Shown one piece after another: positions 29,675 to 39,086 of a stretch of 64,000 nt of DNA. The notes under the pieces are model-generated. The model made no database searches. It was not told the origin of the DNA and saw only the letters and a program-made list of their open reading frames with translations. The DNA comes from Aquimarina sp. BL5 (GTDB lineage: Bacteria > Bacteroidota > Bacteroidia > Flavobacteriales > Flavobacteriaceae): contig NZ_CP031963.1 of NCBI RefSeq assembly GCF_003443675.1, forward strand, positions 4,624,501 through 4,688,500, given 5' to 3'. How positions within the stretch are numbered: the stretch's first letter is position 1; every line of letters starts with the position of its first letter. A program made the translations under genes and the position numbers.

Positions 29675-30142
29675 TTATCCAATTGTTGATCGTTCTACTT
29701 CAGTTTTTATGAATTGGTTTCTCGTGGAAAGAAATTTGGTTAAGTGTCTCTTTAAAAATAATTTATCAAAAAATCTTCCAAAAGAGCCATAAGGCGTTTT
29801 GTACTCCAAAAAGTCGATCATTTCAGTTCCGCTTATTGTTTCTTTAAAAATATGTTGATGTTTAAAACTTTTAAAATGACCTTGAACCATTTCATCAATA
29901 AAGTAGGTTGGATATCTTAAAGAAGTAATTTTGCTTTGGTGAGTCAGATATAGTCCAAAATGTTTTCCTCTCCAAGTCACGGTTTCATATAAATCTATCA
30001 ATCCAGAGGTTCTTCCTGCGATAGCTTTTTCTTTTGTCTTCTTTGCGGAATTCATATGAAGATCAATATTTCTTGCTGCGTCAAAAACACTTTCTAAAGG
30101 AGCTTGAATAATGGTGCATAATTGAATTGTAGTCATAATCAT
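29675..30142 (-). CDS. SRPBCC-family (START/Bet v1-like) protein
   Basis: 155 residues with the SRPBCC pattern: an opening beta strand TTIQLCTIIQAPLESVFDAA, ligand-pocket strands and a long C-terminal helix (FDKLFLKRHLTKFLSTRNQFIKTE). Proteins of this superfamily bind hydrophobic ligands. Its start overlaps the end of the epimerase gene (ATGA-type overlap at 30139-30142), so the two are translationally coupled. This pair (TIGR01777 epimerase with SRPBCC protein) is commonly linked in bacteria. Confidence 0.85.
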   Translation of the reverse strand: MIMTTIQLCTIIQAPLESVFDAARNIDLHMNSAKKTKEKAIAGRTSGLIDLYETVTWRGKHFGLYLTHQSKITSLRYPTYFIDEMVQGHFKSFKHQHIFKETISGTEMIDFLEYKTPYGSFGRFFDKLFLKRHLTKFLSTRNQFIKTEVERSTIG

Positions 30143-31050
30143 GAAGTTAAATCTATTAACGCTTGGGTCAGGTTAGGCTGTTTAAACTTAAAACCTGCAT
30201 CTTGTAGTTTTTTTGGAATAACATTTCTGCTTTTCAGAATCAATTCAGTTTCGGTTTTAATAATCCAAGCTCCGATCTCTAAAAGGAGTTTTGGTAATGG
30301 AATTCCGAAGGGAGTTTTGGTAACATTTCGCAGTGTTTTCATTAGACCATTATTATCTGTTGGTTTAGGAGCTACTATATTTACAGGACCTTGTATGGCA
30401 GAGTTTTCAATAATAAACTCCAAACTTCTCGTAAAATCAAGTTCATGAATCCAACTAAATTTTTGGTTTCCCTTCCCTTGTTTTCCACCAAAACCAATTT
30501 TCACTAAATTGAGAATAGGCTGCAAAGCTCCACCATTTTTTCCTAAAACAATGGATGTTCTCAATGCTACTTTTCTGGTTTTTGGGGTTTGCTGGGAGAA
30601 GAAAACACTTTCCCAATTGGTAGCTACATTTACAGAAAACCCTGTTCCGATCTCACCATCGGTTTCATCCATTTCTTTGTCCAAAGAATGTCTATAGATG
30701 GTAGCTGTAGAAGAGTTTAACCAGGCTTTAGGAGGGTTTTTACAGGCTAAAATAGCTTCGCCTAAAATAGCCGTAGAGTCTACTCTAGAGGAAAGAATGA
30801 GATCCTTATTCTTTTGATGATATCTGCAATCGACCGATTTTCCTGTCATATTGATAAGAACATCTGCATCATCAAGTTCTTGTTTCCATTCTCCTAGCGT
30901 TTTGGCATCCCAATGTACATATTTGATATTTCCGATGGATTTTTTTTTACTACGAGTAAGTATTACAATAGTTTCTGCTTTGTTTTTAAAGTGCTCAACT
31001 AATACATTTCCTAAGAAACCTGTTCCTGCTGCTATAATTAGTTTTTTCAT
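30139..31050 (-). CDS. TIGR01777-type NAD(P)-dependent epimerase/SDR
   Basis: About 303 residues from the preferred start MKKLIIAAGTGFLGNVL, with Rossmann dinucleotide motif AAGTGFLG, WLNSSTATIYRH and the C-terminal domain typical of the TIGR01777/SDR39U1 family (RNVIPKKLQDAGFKFKQP). The frame extends to 31086, but the second ATG starts exactly at the Rossmann strand. Substrate unknown. Lies inside the GbsR-regulated cluster, coupled to the SRPBCC gene. Confidence 0.9.
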   Translation of the reverse strand: MKKLIIAAGTGFLGNVLVEHFKNKAETIVILTRSKKKSIGNIKYVHWDAKTLGEWKQELDDADVLINMTGKSVDCRYHQKNKDLILSSRVDSTAILGEAILACKNPPKAWLNSSTATIYRHSLDKEMDETDGEIGTGFSVNVATNWESVFFSQQTPKTRKVALRTSIVLGKNGGALQPILNLVKIGFGGKQGKGNQKFSWIHELDFTRSLEFIIENSAIQGPVNIVAPKPTDNNGLMKTLRNVTKTPFGIPLPKLLLEIGAWIIKTETELILKSRNVIPKKLQDAGFKFKQPNLTQALIDLTS

Positions 31051-31061
31051 ATTCTTTAAAA

Positions 31062-31502
31062 TTAAAATAATAATATTGGTAACCATAGGATTCTGTATGT
31101 TATCCAGGTTATGGTCAAATAAGATGGTAATGCTAGTTTTTTAACTCTTCTTGCGTGTTCAATAATCATTAGTAGAACAACTAGTAAGAATAAAATGATC
31201 CGGATTTCTATTGATATCGACTCTTTTTGAAACAAAAATATCATCGGAATTAAGGCTAACGAACCAAACAAAGAGACCGTAATCATATTATATAAGTAAG
31301 TATGAAGTTTCCTCTTTATAAAAATCAATATGATACTTCCTTGCCATAAAAGTTGACCAGAACACATGATCATTTCCTTGGTTAGATTATCATTAGGAAT
31401 CAATTCCGGAAGTGCTTTTGCGTAATAAAACAAAACAACGGTTGATATTACGGTGGCGATAATGATATACATCCATTGATATGTGATCTGAGCTAGATTC
31501 AT
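31062..31502 (-). CDS. Four-helix membrane protein, unknown
   Basis: 146 residues with about four transmembrane segments (residues 8-28, 45-62, 72-92, 97-112, weaker at the C-terminus). No known family recognised. It lies 11 bases upstream of the epimerase gene on the same strand, so it belongs to the same transcript. Its overall length and helical layout resemble those of the other small membrane proteins in this cluster. Confidence 0.7.
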   Translation of the reverse strand: MNLAQITYQWMYIIIATVISTVVLFYYAKALPELIPNDNLTKEMIMCSGQLLWQGSIILIFIKRKLHTYLYNMITVSLFGSLALIPMIFLFQKESISIEIRIILFLLVVLLMIIEHARRVKKLALPSYLTITWITYRILWLPILLF

Positions 31503-31532
31503 GGCTTACGTTACATTTTATATAATTTATTA

Positions 31533-31582
31533 TTGTCACACTGAGCTTCCTCCATAGGCGCACAAGTATCGAAGTGGACGGG
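31533..31582. repeat. Dispersed repeat copy (TGTCACACTGAGC..TCGAAGTGG)
   Basis: The sequence between the membrane protein and methyltransferase genes contains GTCACACTGAGC and ATCGAAGTGG, parts of the TTCGACAAGCTCAG-type repeat also seen near 549 and 6783, but with a different centre. It lies inside an apparent operon. Confidence 0.5.
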
Positions 31583-31634
31583 TTTCTAAGTTTGAAATGT
31601 CTCTGATAGGCTTAGACAGACAAAAATGGTAAAT

Positions 31635-32516
31635 TTATTTTTCTGCTGTTATGATATAATATCCAAAGCTTTTCATATGCAAGCCTGATAGCAGTGCAAA
31701 GAGAGAGCCCTTAAGGTTTTTCCAACTTTGAGTTTTCAGTGTTTCTTTTTTAAATAGTTTTTTAAAAATAAAACCAGTTATTGCAAAAGGCACGTGCAAT
31801 ACAGAAGGTGCTACTCTAAAAGAGATATCTTCTATAAGAACGTTTTTGAAACCAATTTCCTCTAAAGATTTTTTAACCCGCTGTACACTGCCTAACCCTT
31901 CTAGACTCCATCCTTTGCACAATTGATCATAACAATAATGACTTCCTGGGCATAATTGATCTTCATCTTTTTTTAGAAAAGCATCAGCTATAACCAGTTT
32001 TCCACCAGGTTTAACTATTCTGTAAGCTTCTTTTAAGGCAGTTTCGCTATGACCAGAATGACAATAACTTTCTATAGCATATGCACTATCAATACTATTA
32101 GATGCAAAAGATGTGCGACAATAATTTTCTTCCAGAATCAATCCGTTCATATTTTGGAGTCTTTTATTACCTTCCTGAATCTGAAAACGAGAAAGTGTAA
32201 CTCCAATAATACTAAGACGCGGATATTTACGTAAACCATGTCTCATAGTACCACCAATCCCACAACCCAAATCTGCAATCAGTCCATTCTTTTTGTTGAA
32301 ATGTAGTCGATTAAATACCTGGTTATTCATTTCATTTAGCATAGTATCTCTTTTAAGAAGTGTTGTTTTAAAAGGGATGTAGTATCCAAAATGCATATTG
32401 AAATCCTTGCTCCAGAATTCATAGTCTTCTGTAGCTTCATCATAGAGTTCTATAAGATTTTCTCTATTAGATTTTTGAAATCTGATTTTACGTAAGAGTG
32501 GGAGTGTAGTATTCAT
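31635..32516 (-). CDS. Class I SAM-dependent methyltransferase
   Basis: 293 residues. Motif I is IADLGCGIGGTMRHG; further motifs are VTLSRFQIQEG, SAYAIESYCHS and KPGGKLVIADAF. The layout resembles sterol, tocopherol and cyclopropane-fatty-acid type methyltransferases (small-molecule or lipid substrates). Located in the GbsR cluster between small membrane protein genes and the epimerase gene. The substrate cannot be fixed. Confidence 0.85.
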   Translation of the reverse strand: MNTTLPLLRKIRFQKSNRENLIELYDEATEDYEFWSKDFNMHFGYYIPFKTTLLKRDTMLNEMNNQVFNRLHFNKKNGLIADLGCGIGGTMRHGLRKYPRLSIIGVTLSRFQIQEGNKRLQNMNGLILEENYCRTSFASNSIDSAYAIESYCHSGHSETALKEAYRIVKPGGKLVIADAFLKKDEDQLCPGSHYCYDQLCKGWSLEGLGSVQRVKKSLEEIGFKNVLIEDISFRVAPSVLHVPFAITGFIFKKLFKKETLKTQSWKNLKGSLFALLSGLHMKSFGYYIITAEK

Positions 32517-32556
32517 AACTGGATGCTTTTATTAATGATTAAAAAACATAATATAT

Positions 32557-32967
32557 TTATTGAACCTGAGGCCCTTTTGGTCTTATTGTTTGAGTAACAA
32601 CTGGTGGTCTTTGTTTAGATTTTTTTCTTCCTCTAAAAAATAGATACATGTTAAGGAATAGCATTAACCCTAGGTAAATTGAAAATCCACCAATTTTAAA
32701 GCTTAATATTTCTATTAAATTTTGATAGGTATCATTAAAGTGATAGTTATCAATCTTTAGGATTAATAATGCCCAACCAATATTTAGTAAGTAAAAACCT
32801 ACTTCGAATAGACGATTTGTTGCGATTGCAATATCATCTTTGCCTTTAAAAATATCGATCATAAAAGTTTTCCCATTCTTAAAAAGCGTTTTAGATACAA
32901 AATAGGTAAGGGCAATTGCTATGGGTAAGTAGATAATATATCCTATAAAAATTTTAGAAGTTTCCAT
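32557..32967 (-). CDS. Small membrane protein (paralogue of its neighbour)
   Basis: 136 residues with three hydrophobic segments and a basic C-terminal tail (FFRGRKKSKQRPP). It is similar in layout to the next protein upstream: both have a phrase like LFKNGKTFM/CYKNGNIFV near residue 25 and GFYLLNIGWA/GYYLINIGYT in the middle, suggesting duplication. Function unknown. Confidence 0.7.
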   Translation of the reverse strand: METSKIFIGYIIYLPIAIALTYFVSKTLFKNGKTFMIDIFKGKDDIAIATNRLFEVGFYLLNIGWALLILKIDNYHFNDTYQNLIEILSFKIGGFSIYLGLMLFLNMYLFFRGRKKSKQRPPVVTQTIRPKGPQVQ

Positions 32968-32984
32968 AAAGTTTGTATTTATAA

Positions 32985-33365
32985 TTATTTAATGTTTTTA
33001 ATAAATTTTGTAATCCAGAACAGATTGAAATAATGTAAAATTGCCAGTATACAGATTATAATTGCTGTATGTTTAGACAGGCTTTCGACCATTTGCGAAA
33101 TGGAATTAATTGTTGTCCATCCGGATAATGTTATTACTGTGTATCCGATATTGATGAGATAATATCCTATTAAAAGCATATTGTTTATTCGTAAACAGAA
33201 ATCTTTGTCATCAGGAACAAGATGTGCCACAAATATGTTTCCGTTTTTATAACAAATCAATCCTACTTTTATAATGATAAAGACAGTTATCAATATGTAT
33301 ATACTATATGTAATCAAGTTTAAGTTCATGGGCGCTTTTTTTGATTTGGTAAGTGACATAAACAA
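32985..33365 (-). CDS. Small membrane protein (paralogue of its neighbour)
   Basis: 126 residues with about three transmembrane segments; shares KNGN-IFV and GYYLINIGY segments with the gene product at 32557-32967. Translation may begin at the internal ATG at 33329 (MNLNLITYSIYI), because the first 12 residues overlap the end of the upstream gene at 33304. Part of the same operon. Confidence 0.65.
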   Translation of the reverse strand: MFMSLTKSKKAPMNLNLITYSIYILITVFIIIKVGLICYKNGNIFVAHLVPDDKDFCLRINNMLLIGYYLINIGYTVITLSGWTTINSISQMVESLSKHTAIIICILAILHYFNLFWITKFIKNIK

Positions 33366-33678
33366 AATATGCGGCGATAGACATTGGTATAATGCACAGA
33401 TATAATATGCTAGGATCCATAACCATTGAATTTGTATTGAATGTTTCTGCGATTCTTAATAACCAAAAAACTCCATATAGAGCGACTATACTAAAATAGA
33501 TAATTAGGTATTTTCTAATTCTATATGTATGTTGTTTCCATTTTGAAAAAATAATTATAGCAATAATTACCTGAATGAAGCCTAAGAGAATCTGAGATAA
33601 TAACCCCAAAATTACAGTCATATATAGTAATAAGGTTATGATAAAACTCCATTTGTTAATGTTATGTATTGTTTTCAT
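33304..33678 (-). CDS. Small membrane protein, four segments
   Basis: 124 residues, about four hydrophobic helices, no recognised domain. It is the first gene after the regulator gene in the operon and is preceded by the inverted repeat at 33697-33716, which matches the one in front of the regulator. That makes direct control by the GbsR/MarR protein likely. Confidence 0.7.
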   Translation of the reverse strand: MKTIHNINKWSFIITLLLYMTVILGLLSQILLGFIQVIIAIIIFSKWKQHTYRIRKYLIIYFSIVALYGVFWLLRIAETFNTNSMVMDPSILYLCIIPMSIAAYFVYVTYQIKKSAHELKLDYI

Positions 33679-33696
33679 AATTCTAATAATTTAAAA

Positions 33697-33716
33697 GTTT
33701 CAATAATTTTTGAAAC
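33697..33716. promoter_or_regulatory. Second operator candidate of the GbsR/MarR cluster
   Basis: GTTTCA-ATAATTTT-TGAAAC: the same TTTCA-N8-TGAAA form as the repeat at 34301-34330. It lies 19 bases upstream of the ATG of the small membrane protein gene at 33678. Confidence 0.6.
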
Positions 33717-33775
33717 ATAATTTGAAAAAGAAAAGGAATTTCTTCCTTGTATCTTATTGATTACGTTTTAGGTTA

Positions 33776-34279
33776 TTATTTAATAAGTTTCATTAGCGTT
33801 TTTGTAATCCAATTAGATTCTTGATTTACGATTTTATTCATCATCGTATCTGCATTATCCGCTAATTCATATAAAGCCTTAGTTTGTTTAATCAATTCTT
33901 CTGTCTTTTTTGACCCATCTTCTTCTATCCCGGATACTTCTCTTAAGACCTTTATAACAGGCTTTATTTCTCTTCTGCTTCTTTCTTTGGCTACTTGTCT
34001 TGCTAACTCTTGCACATCCTTTTCAGAAACAAAATATTCTTTACGCTCTCCTGGTTTACTTTCTTTAAAAACAATACCCCAATCCATTAATTGACGAAGA
34101 TTCATACTAGTATTTCCTCTAGAAATATGTAACTCTTCCATAATGTCTTCCATAGAAAGTGGTTCTGGTGAGATCCATAACAATGCATGGATCTGTGCCA
34201 TTGCCTTATTAATTCCCCACAAAGTGCCTAGGGCTCCCCAAGTGGATATAAACTTTTCTTTTGCTTCTGTGTAATTCAT
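33776..34279 (-). CDS. GbsR/MarR-family transcriptional regulator
   Basis: 167 residues from the preferred start MNYTEAKEKFI; the frame extends to 34294 (five more residues) but a -7 box lies in that stretch. Winged-helix domain with SMEDIMEELHISRGNTSMNL and a wing KPGERKEYF, matching the GbsR/MarR group common in Bacteroidota, followed by a helical C-terminal part. It is the first gene of the cluster 29675-34279 and has a palindrome at its promoter, so autoregulation is likely. Effector unknown. Confidence 0.9.
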   Translation of the reverse strand: MNYTEAKEKFISTWGALGTLWGINKAMAQIHALLWISPEPLSMEDIMEELHISRGNTSMNLRQLMDWGIVFKESKPGERKEYFVSEKDVQELARQVAKERSRREIKPVIKVLREVSGIEEDGSKKTEELIKQTKALYELADNADTMMNKIVNQESNWITKTLMKLIK

Positions 34280-34283
34280 AGGA

Positions 34284-34330
34284 CAAATATACAATAAATT
34301 TTAAACTTTCAGTAATTATTGAAAGTTTAA
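34284..34330 (-). promoter_or_regulatory. gbsR-type promoter with overlapping operator
   Basis: Inverted repeat TTAAACTTTCA-N8-TGAAAGTTTAA at 34301-34330 with 11-base arms, directly upstream (minus strand) of TATATTTG at 34284-34291. The repeat covers the spacer and -33 region, the classical place for a repressor. The expected transcription start almost coincides with the ATG at 34279, so the transcript may be leaderless or nearly so. Confidence 0.7.
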
Positions 34331-34454
34331 TTTGTTTATTATGTTAAAACCATAAACTAACAGGTGTTAGTGCAGTTGTTTTTTTGTGGATTAGCCACTT
34401 TGGTAATAGTTTGGTTTTGTGTAAGTTATTAGTCTAACACAAACTCATTTAAAA

Positions 34455-36968
34455 ATGCAAAAGTTTAACTTAATTATTTCAACAATTTTGCTTTGTCTAT
34501 TTATGTATAATAGTCATGCACAGGAACCATCAGATATGTTTTATGCCACGATGGAAACAAAAGATGCCTTGGGGCTTCAAAAGAACCATCCTGAAGATAT
34601 ACAAATTATCGAATCAAAAAATGGTTATAGTGCAGTGATGCTTAGTGACGAAGCCGCTCATGAATTACACCATAAGGTATTAGTTCATGGTCCTGGTTTT
34701 ATCTACCAAAACTCAAAGAAGAGTGCAGTTTCGGCGATACAACAGAGAAGATTATTTCAGAAACTTGCTGGAGGATTTTCTATTACCCAGGATCAATTGG
34801 TACGCCAAAGTCTTGATTTAGTGAATAACCTAAATATTGCAAATCAAATTCAAGAATTAGAAAATTATGGGACTCGCTATCATACAAAAAGTAATGCTAC
34901 CCAAGCTGTTTTAGATCTAAAAACAAAATGGGAAAACTTGGCTAGTGGTAGAAGTGATGTGTCGGTTCGTATTGTAGATCATACGAGCACCAATATGCCT
35001 TCTGTGGTTATGACGATTACGGGAACTGAAGCTCCTGAAGAATTCGTAATCATTGGTGGTCACATAGATTCTACTTCTGGAGGCAATAATAATGATGCTC
35101 CTGGAGCTGATGATAATGCATCAGGGATTGCTACAATTACTGAAGCAGCAAGAGTTTTGTTCGATATGAATTTTAGACCTAAAAGAACCATAGAATTTAT
35201 GGCTTTTGCAGCAGAAGAAGTTGGGCTTAGAGGTTCCAGAGAAATAGCCGAAGATTATCGAAATAGAAATGTAAATGTAGTTAGTTATATGCAATTAGAT
35301 ATGACAAACTATAAAGGCTCCACCAATGACGTCTATGTTTCTACAGATTCATATAATGATGATACATTAAATGACTTTTTGGTAGAGTTGATGGATTATT
35401 ATAATGCCTCGGGGACTCATAGGATTACTTACGGGACTTCTCAATGTAATTATGGGTGCTCTGATCACTATAGTTGGGCGCAAGAAGGATACGCGGTGGC
35501 TTTTCCTTTTGAAGCAACATTTAATCAAAGTAATCCAAATATTCATACAACAAGAGATACTTTTGATAGGTCTCCAACGCCTAATGCAACTCACGCAGCT
35601 AAATTTTGTAAACTAGCATTAGAATATTTAATAGAAATTTCCAACGGAGTAAACACAGGTGGAGGTGGAGGAGAATGTAATATTAGTATTACGAGTTTTC
35701 CTAACGCGGAAAGTTTTGAAGGATCAGTCGGCGCTTGGACGCAATCCACAAATGATGATGTTAATTGGACAGTGGATGCTAATGGTACACCATCTAATGG
35801 CACTGGTCCGGTAAGTGCGGCAGATGGATCTTCTTATATTTATGTAGAAGCTTCTGGAAATGGAACAGGATTTCCAAACAAAAGAGCAATATTGAATTCT
35901 CCGTGTTTTGATTTAAATGGATTGACCAATCCTAGTATTGGTTTTAAATATCATATGGAAGGAAGTGCAATCGGTAGCCTATCAATTGATATAACTACTG
36001 ATGATGGAGCTAATTGGACAAGTCTTTTTAGTAAATCAGGTGCACAAGGAAGTGATTGGAATGCAGCCGATATAGATTTGGCATCTTATAACGGAACAAG
36101 TATTCAGCTTAGATTCAATACCGTAACAGGATCTAGCTGGCAAGGAGATGTTGCAATAGATGATTTTAGAATAGGAGAGTCTTCTGTAGATCCAGATCCA
36201 GATTCGTGTGTTGCTTTAGATTTTAATGATTACACGATTTCAGCTTTTTCTAATCAGGATTCGGTAGGTGATTTCTCTGTCCTAAGTAATGGGTCAGGAG
36301 TTTCTTTACAAAATAACACTTGGAAATACATCTCACTTAACTATACCGTGACATCCTCTACAGTCTTAGAGTTTGATTTTAGTAGTACTACGCAAGGAGA
36401 AATTCATGGAATAGGTTTCGAGAATGATAACACCTTAACCTCTAATAGATATTTTAAAGTTCACGGTTCTCAAAACTACGGCTTAACTAACTATGACAAT
36501 TATTCAAGTGGTACAACATCATATGTAATACCAGTTGGGGATTTTTATACTGGCGCTATGGATAGATTGGTATTTGTAAATGATAATGATGCAGGAAATG
36601 GTAATAATTCTGTTTTTTCTAATGTGAAAATCTATGAAAGTTCTTGTACAAGATCTTCGACAGCTGCAGTAGCTTTCGGAACTAAAACCCCAATACTGGG
36701 AGATGAAGATGAGTTAGGCGCGTCTATAATTACCATAGCTCCTAATCCTACTAAAGATAGTTTTGTGCTAAATGTTAACGGAGCCACTAAAAAGGGTATT
36801 GTAGCGACGATTTATACGATTTTAGGGAAAAAAGCATCTAGAATTCAGTTAAATTCTGGAGCTAACAATATTTCGGCTAGTAATCTATCATTAGGATCAG
36901 GAATATATCTTATACGAATAGAAAGTGAAGGAGAAAAATTAGCTGTACGCAAATTGATAATTCAATAA
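34455..36968 (+). CDS. Secreted M28 aminopeptidase with MAM-like domain and T9SS tail
   Basis: 837 residues. Signal peptide 1-22; M28 zinc peptidase domain about 120-395 with ligands His203 (GGHIDS), Asp219 (GADDNASG), Glu254/255 (AEEVGL), Asp in MQLDM and a C-terminal His in NIHTTRDT. Then a Gly-rich linker (GGGGGE), a MAM/jelly-roll-like domain (about 410-575), another beta domain and a T9SS sorting domain (IAPNPTKDSF to the end). It should remove N-terminal residues from peptides outside the cell. Divergent from the GbsR gene, followed by a terminator. Confidence 0.9.
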   Translation: MQKFNLIISTILLCLFMYNSHAQEPSDMFYATMETKDALGLQKNHPEDIQIIESKNGYSAVMLSDEAAHELHHKVLVHGPGFIYQNSKKSAVSAIQQRRLFQKLAGGFSITQDQLVRQSLDLVNNLNIANQIQELENYGTRYHTKSNATQAVLDLKTKWENLASGRSDVSVRIVDHTSTNMPSVVMTITGTEAPEEFVIIGGHIDSTSGGNNNDAPGADDNASGIATITEAARVLFDMNFRPKRTIEFMAFAAEEVGLRGSREIAEDYRNRNVNVVSYMQLDMTNYKGSTNDVYVSTDSYNDDTLNDFLVELMDYYNASGTHRITYGTSQCNYGCSDHYSWAQEGYAVAFPFEATFNQSNPNIHTTRDTFDRSPTPNATHAAKFCKLALEYLIEISNGVNTGGGGGECNISITSFPNAESFEGSVGAWTQSTNDDVNWTVDANGTPSNGTGPVSAADGSSYIYVEASGNGTGFPNKRAILNSPCFDLNGLTNPSIGFKYHMEGSAIGSLSIDITTDDGANWTSLFSKSGAQGSDWNAADIDLASYNGTSIQLRFNTVTGSSWQGDVAIDDFRIGESSVDPDPDSCVALDFNDYTISAFSNQDSVGDFSVLSNGSGVSLQNNTWKYISLNYTVTSSTVLEFDFSSTTQGEIHGIGFENDNTLTSNRYFKVHGSQNYGLTNYDNYSSGTTSYVIPVGDFYTGAMDRLVFVNDNDAGNGNNSVFSNVKIYESSCTRSSTAAVAFGTKTPILGDEDELGASIITIAPNPTKDSFVLNVNGATKKGIVATIYTILGKKASRIQLNSGANNISASNLSLGSGIYLIRIESEGEKLAVRKLIIQ

Positions 36969-37008
36969 TCCCAAAATAAATCGAAACAATAACTTAAAAC
37001 CGTAATCT

Positions 37009-37042
37009 AAAAAAGGTGCTTCAATTTGAAGCACCTTTTTTA
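37009..37042. terminator. Bidirectional terminator
   Basis: AAAAAAGGTGCTTCA (37009-37023) pairs with TGAAGCACCTTTTTT (37027-37041). It separates the convergent M28 and M3 peptidase genes. Confidence 0.92.
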
Positions 37043-37061
37043 TTTGTTTATTTCTTAGAAG

Positions 37062-39086
37062 TTATTCCTTTATCAATCCAGCACGTTTTAATAGTGCTTC
37101 TGGTTTTGGTTCTTGACCACGGAAACGCTTGTATAGGATCATAGGGTTTTCTGTTCCTCCTTGGGATAGTACATTGTCCTTAAATTTAGTGGCTACTTCT
37201 TTATTAAAGATCCCATTTTCTTTAAAATACTCAAAAGCATCTGCGTCCAATACTTCAGCCCATTTATAGGAGTAATATCCAGCAGAATAACCTCCCTGAA
37301 AAATATGAGAAAAAGAGGTGCTCATACAGTTCTCAGCAACATCAGGATATAAAGAAGTACCAGAAAATGCTTTCTTTTCGTGGGTTTTTACATCCTTAAT
37401 ATTGGCAGGATTTTGTGAATGCCAAGACATATCCAATAATCCGAAACTCAATTGACGCATTGTTGTCATTCCTTCCATAAAGGTAGATGACTCTTTTATT
37501 TTTTGTACCAATTCCATAGGAATCACTTCGCTGGTCTCATAGTGTTTAGCAAATAATTCTAATGCTTCTTTCTCATAACACCAGTTCTCTAATACCTGAC
37601 TTGGTAGTTCTACAAAATCCCAATATACACTCGTTCCTGATAGTCCAGGATACGTAGTGTTAGCTAACATCCCATGTAATGCGTGACCAAATTCATGAAA
37701 CAAGGTGGTTACTTCGTTAAAAGTTAAAAGTGAAGGTTTGCTTGGTGTAGGCTTGGTAAAATTACACACTATGGAGATGTGTGGTCTTACATTTATATCA
37801 TCCTTTCTCATCTGAGGTTTATACGATGTCATCCAGGCACCATTTCGTTTTCCAGGTCTTGGATGGAAATCCGCATAAAATTCGGCAATAAAATTTCCTT
37901 GAGTATCCGTAACATGATAGGTTTTTACCTCTTCATGATATTTGTCTACTTGATCGGTTTCTTCAAATTGTAACCCAAATAAATTAGTAGCTATTTGAAA
38001 AACACCTTCAATAACATTCTCTAGTTTAAAATATGGTTTTAATTTTTCATCATCCAGATCAAAAAGTTTTTGCTTCAATTTTTCTGAATAGTAAGCTCCA
38101 TCCCATTTTTGCAGTTGATCGATTCCGTCTAATTCTTTAGCAAAATTTTCTAGTTGTTTAAATTCTCTTTCTGCAGCAGGTTTTGCTTTTTCCAGTATTT
38201 CATTAAGAAAGGAGAACACTTTTTCGGGAGTTTCTGCCATGCGCTCTTCTAGTACGTAATCGGCGTGAGACTTATATCCCAAAACTTTAGCACGTTCGTG
38301 ACGTAAATTAGCTATTTTAAGTACAATTTCTTGATTGTCCAGATCATCCTTATAAAATCCTTTCGCTCCAAAAGCAAGTGCTAATTTTTTTCGTAATTCT
38401 CTATTGTTTGCATAGGTCATAAAAGGAATATAACTTGGGTAATCCAAGGTGATCAACCATCCCTTTTTTTCTTTAGATTCTGCAAGTGCTTTAGCTGCTT
38501 CTTTAGCTCCGTCCGGTAGACCAGAAAGATCGGCTTCATCTGTTAATAACATCTCGAACTTATTGGTTTCGGCAAGTACATTTTCGCCAAACTTAAGACT
38601 CAATTGAGAAAGTTCCTTATCGATTTCCCTGAGCTGTTCTTTTTTATCCGCTGGAAGATTTGCCCCATTTCTAGAAAATGATTTGTATCTTTTTTCTAAT
38701 AATGTAGATTGTTCTGTAGAAAGATCTAGTGAATTCTTATTCTTATAAACAGTTTCTATTCTTTTGAATAAGTCCGAGTTTAAAGCAATATCGTTACTAA
38801 ATTCAGATAGTAATGGAGAAGCCTCTTGTGCAATCTTCTGAATTTCTTCGTTAGTTTCGGCACTATTAAGATTAAAAAAGATGCTGGTTACTCTATCCAG
38901 TAATTCTCCACTGTATTCCAGTTTTTCTATGGTATTAGAAAAAGAAGGGTTTTCTGCATTCGATACGATAGCATCTACCTCTTGTTTTGCAATAGTTATT
39001 GCGTTTTTTATAGCAGGTAAAAAATGCTCCGATTGTATTTGAGAAAAAGGAGCAAGGTCAAATAATTCTAATAATGGGTTTTTCAT
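37062..39086 (-). CDS. M3-family oligopeptidase (peptidyl-dipeptidase Dcp/oligopeptidase A type)
   Basis: 674 residues without signal peptide, the normal length of cytosolic M3A peptidases. The zinc motif HEFGH is at residues 464-468 (TLFHEFGHALHG), with the following Glu in WDFVELPSQ, and the C-terminal FSHIFQGGYSAGYYSYKW substrate-binding segment is intact. It degrades short peptides in the cytoplasm, perhaps those produced by the secreted peptidase next door. Dcp versus OpdA specificity cannot be settled. Confidence 0.93.
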   Translation of the reverse strand: MKNPLLELFDLAPFSQIQSEHFLPAIKNAITIAKQEVDAIVSNAENPSFSNTIEKLEYSGELLDRVTSIFFNLNSAETNEEIQKIAQEASPLLSEFSNDIALNSDLFKRIETVYKNKNSLDLSTEQSTLLEKRYKSFSRNGANLPADKKEQLREIDKELSQLSLKFGENVLAETNKFEMLLTDEADLSGLPDGAKEAAKALAESKEKKGWLITLDYPSYIPFMTYANNRELRKKLALAFGAKGFYKDDLDNQEIVLKIANLRHERAKVLGYKSHADYVLEERMAETPEKVFSFLNEILEKAKPAAEREFKQLENFAKELDGIDQLQKWDGAYYSEKLKQKLFDLDDEKLKPYFKLENVIEGVFQIATNLFGLQFEETDQVDKYHEEVKTYHVTDTQGNFIAEFYADFHPRPGKRNGAWMTSYKPQMRKDDINVRPHISIVCNFTKPTPSKPSLLTFNEVTTLFHEFGHALHGMLANTTYPGLSGTSVYWDFVELPSQVLENWCYEKEALELFAKHYETSEVIPMELVQKIKESSTFMEGMTTMRQLSFGLLDMSWHSQNPANIKDVKTHEKKAFSGTSLYPDVAENCMSTSFSHIFQGGYSAGYYSYKWAEVLDADAFEYFKENGIFNKEVATKFKDNVLSQGGTENPMILYKRFRGQEPKPEALLKRAGLIKE

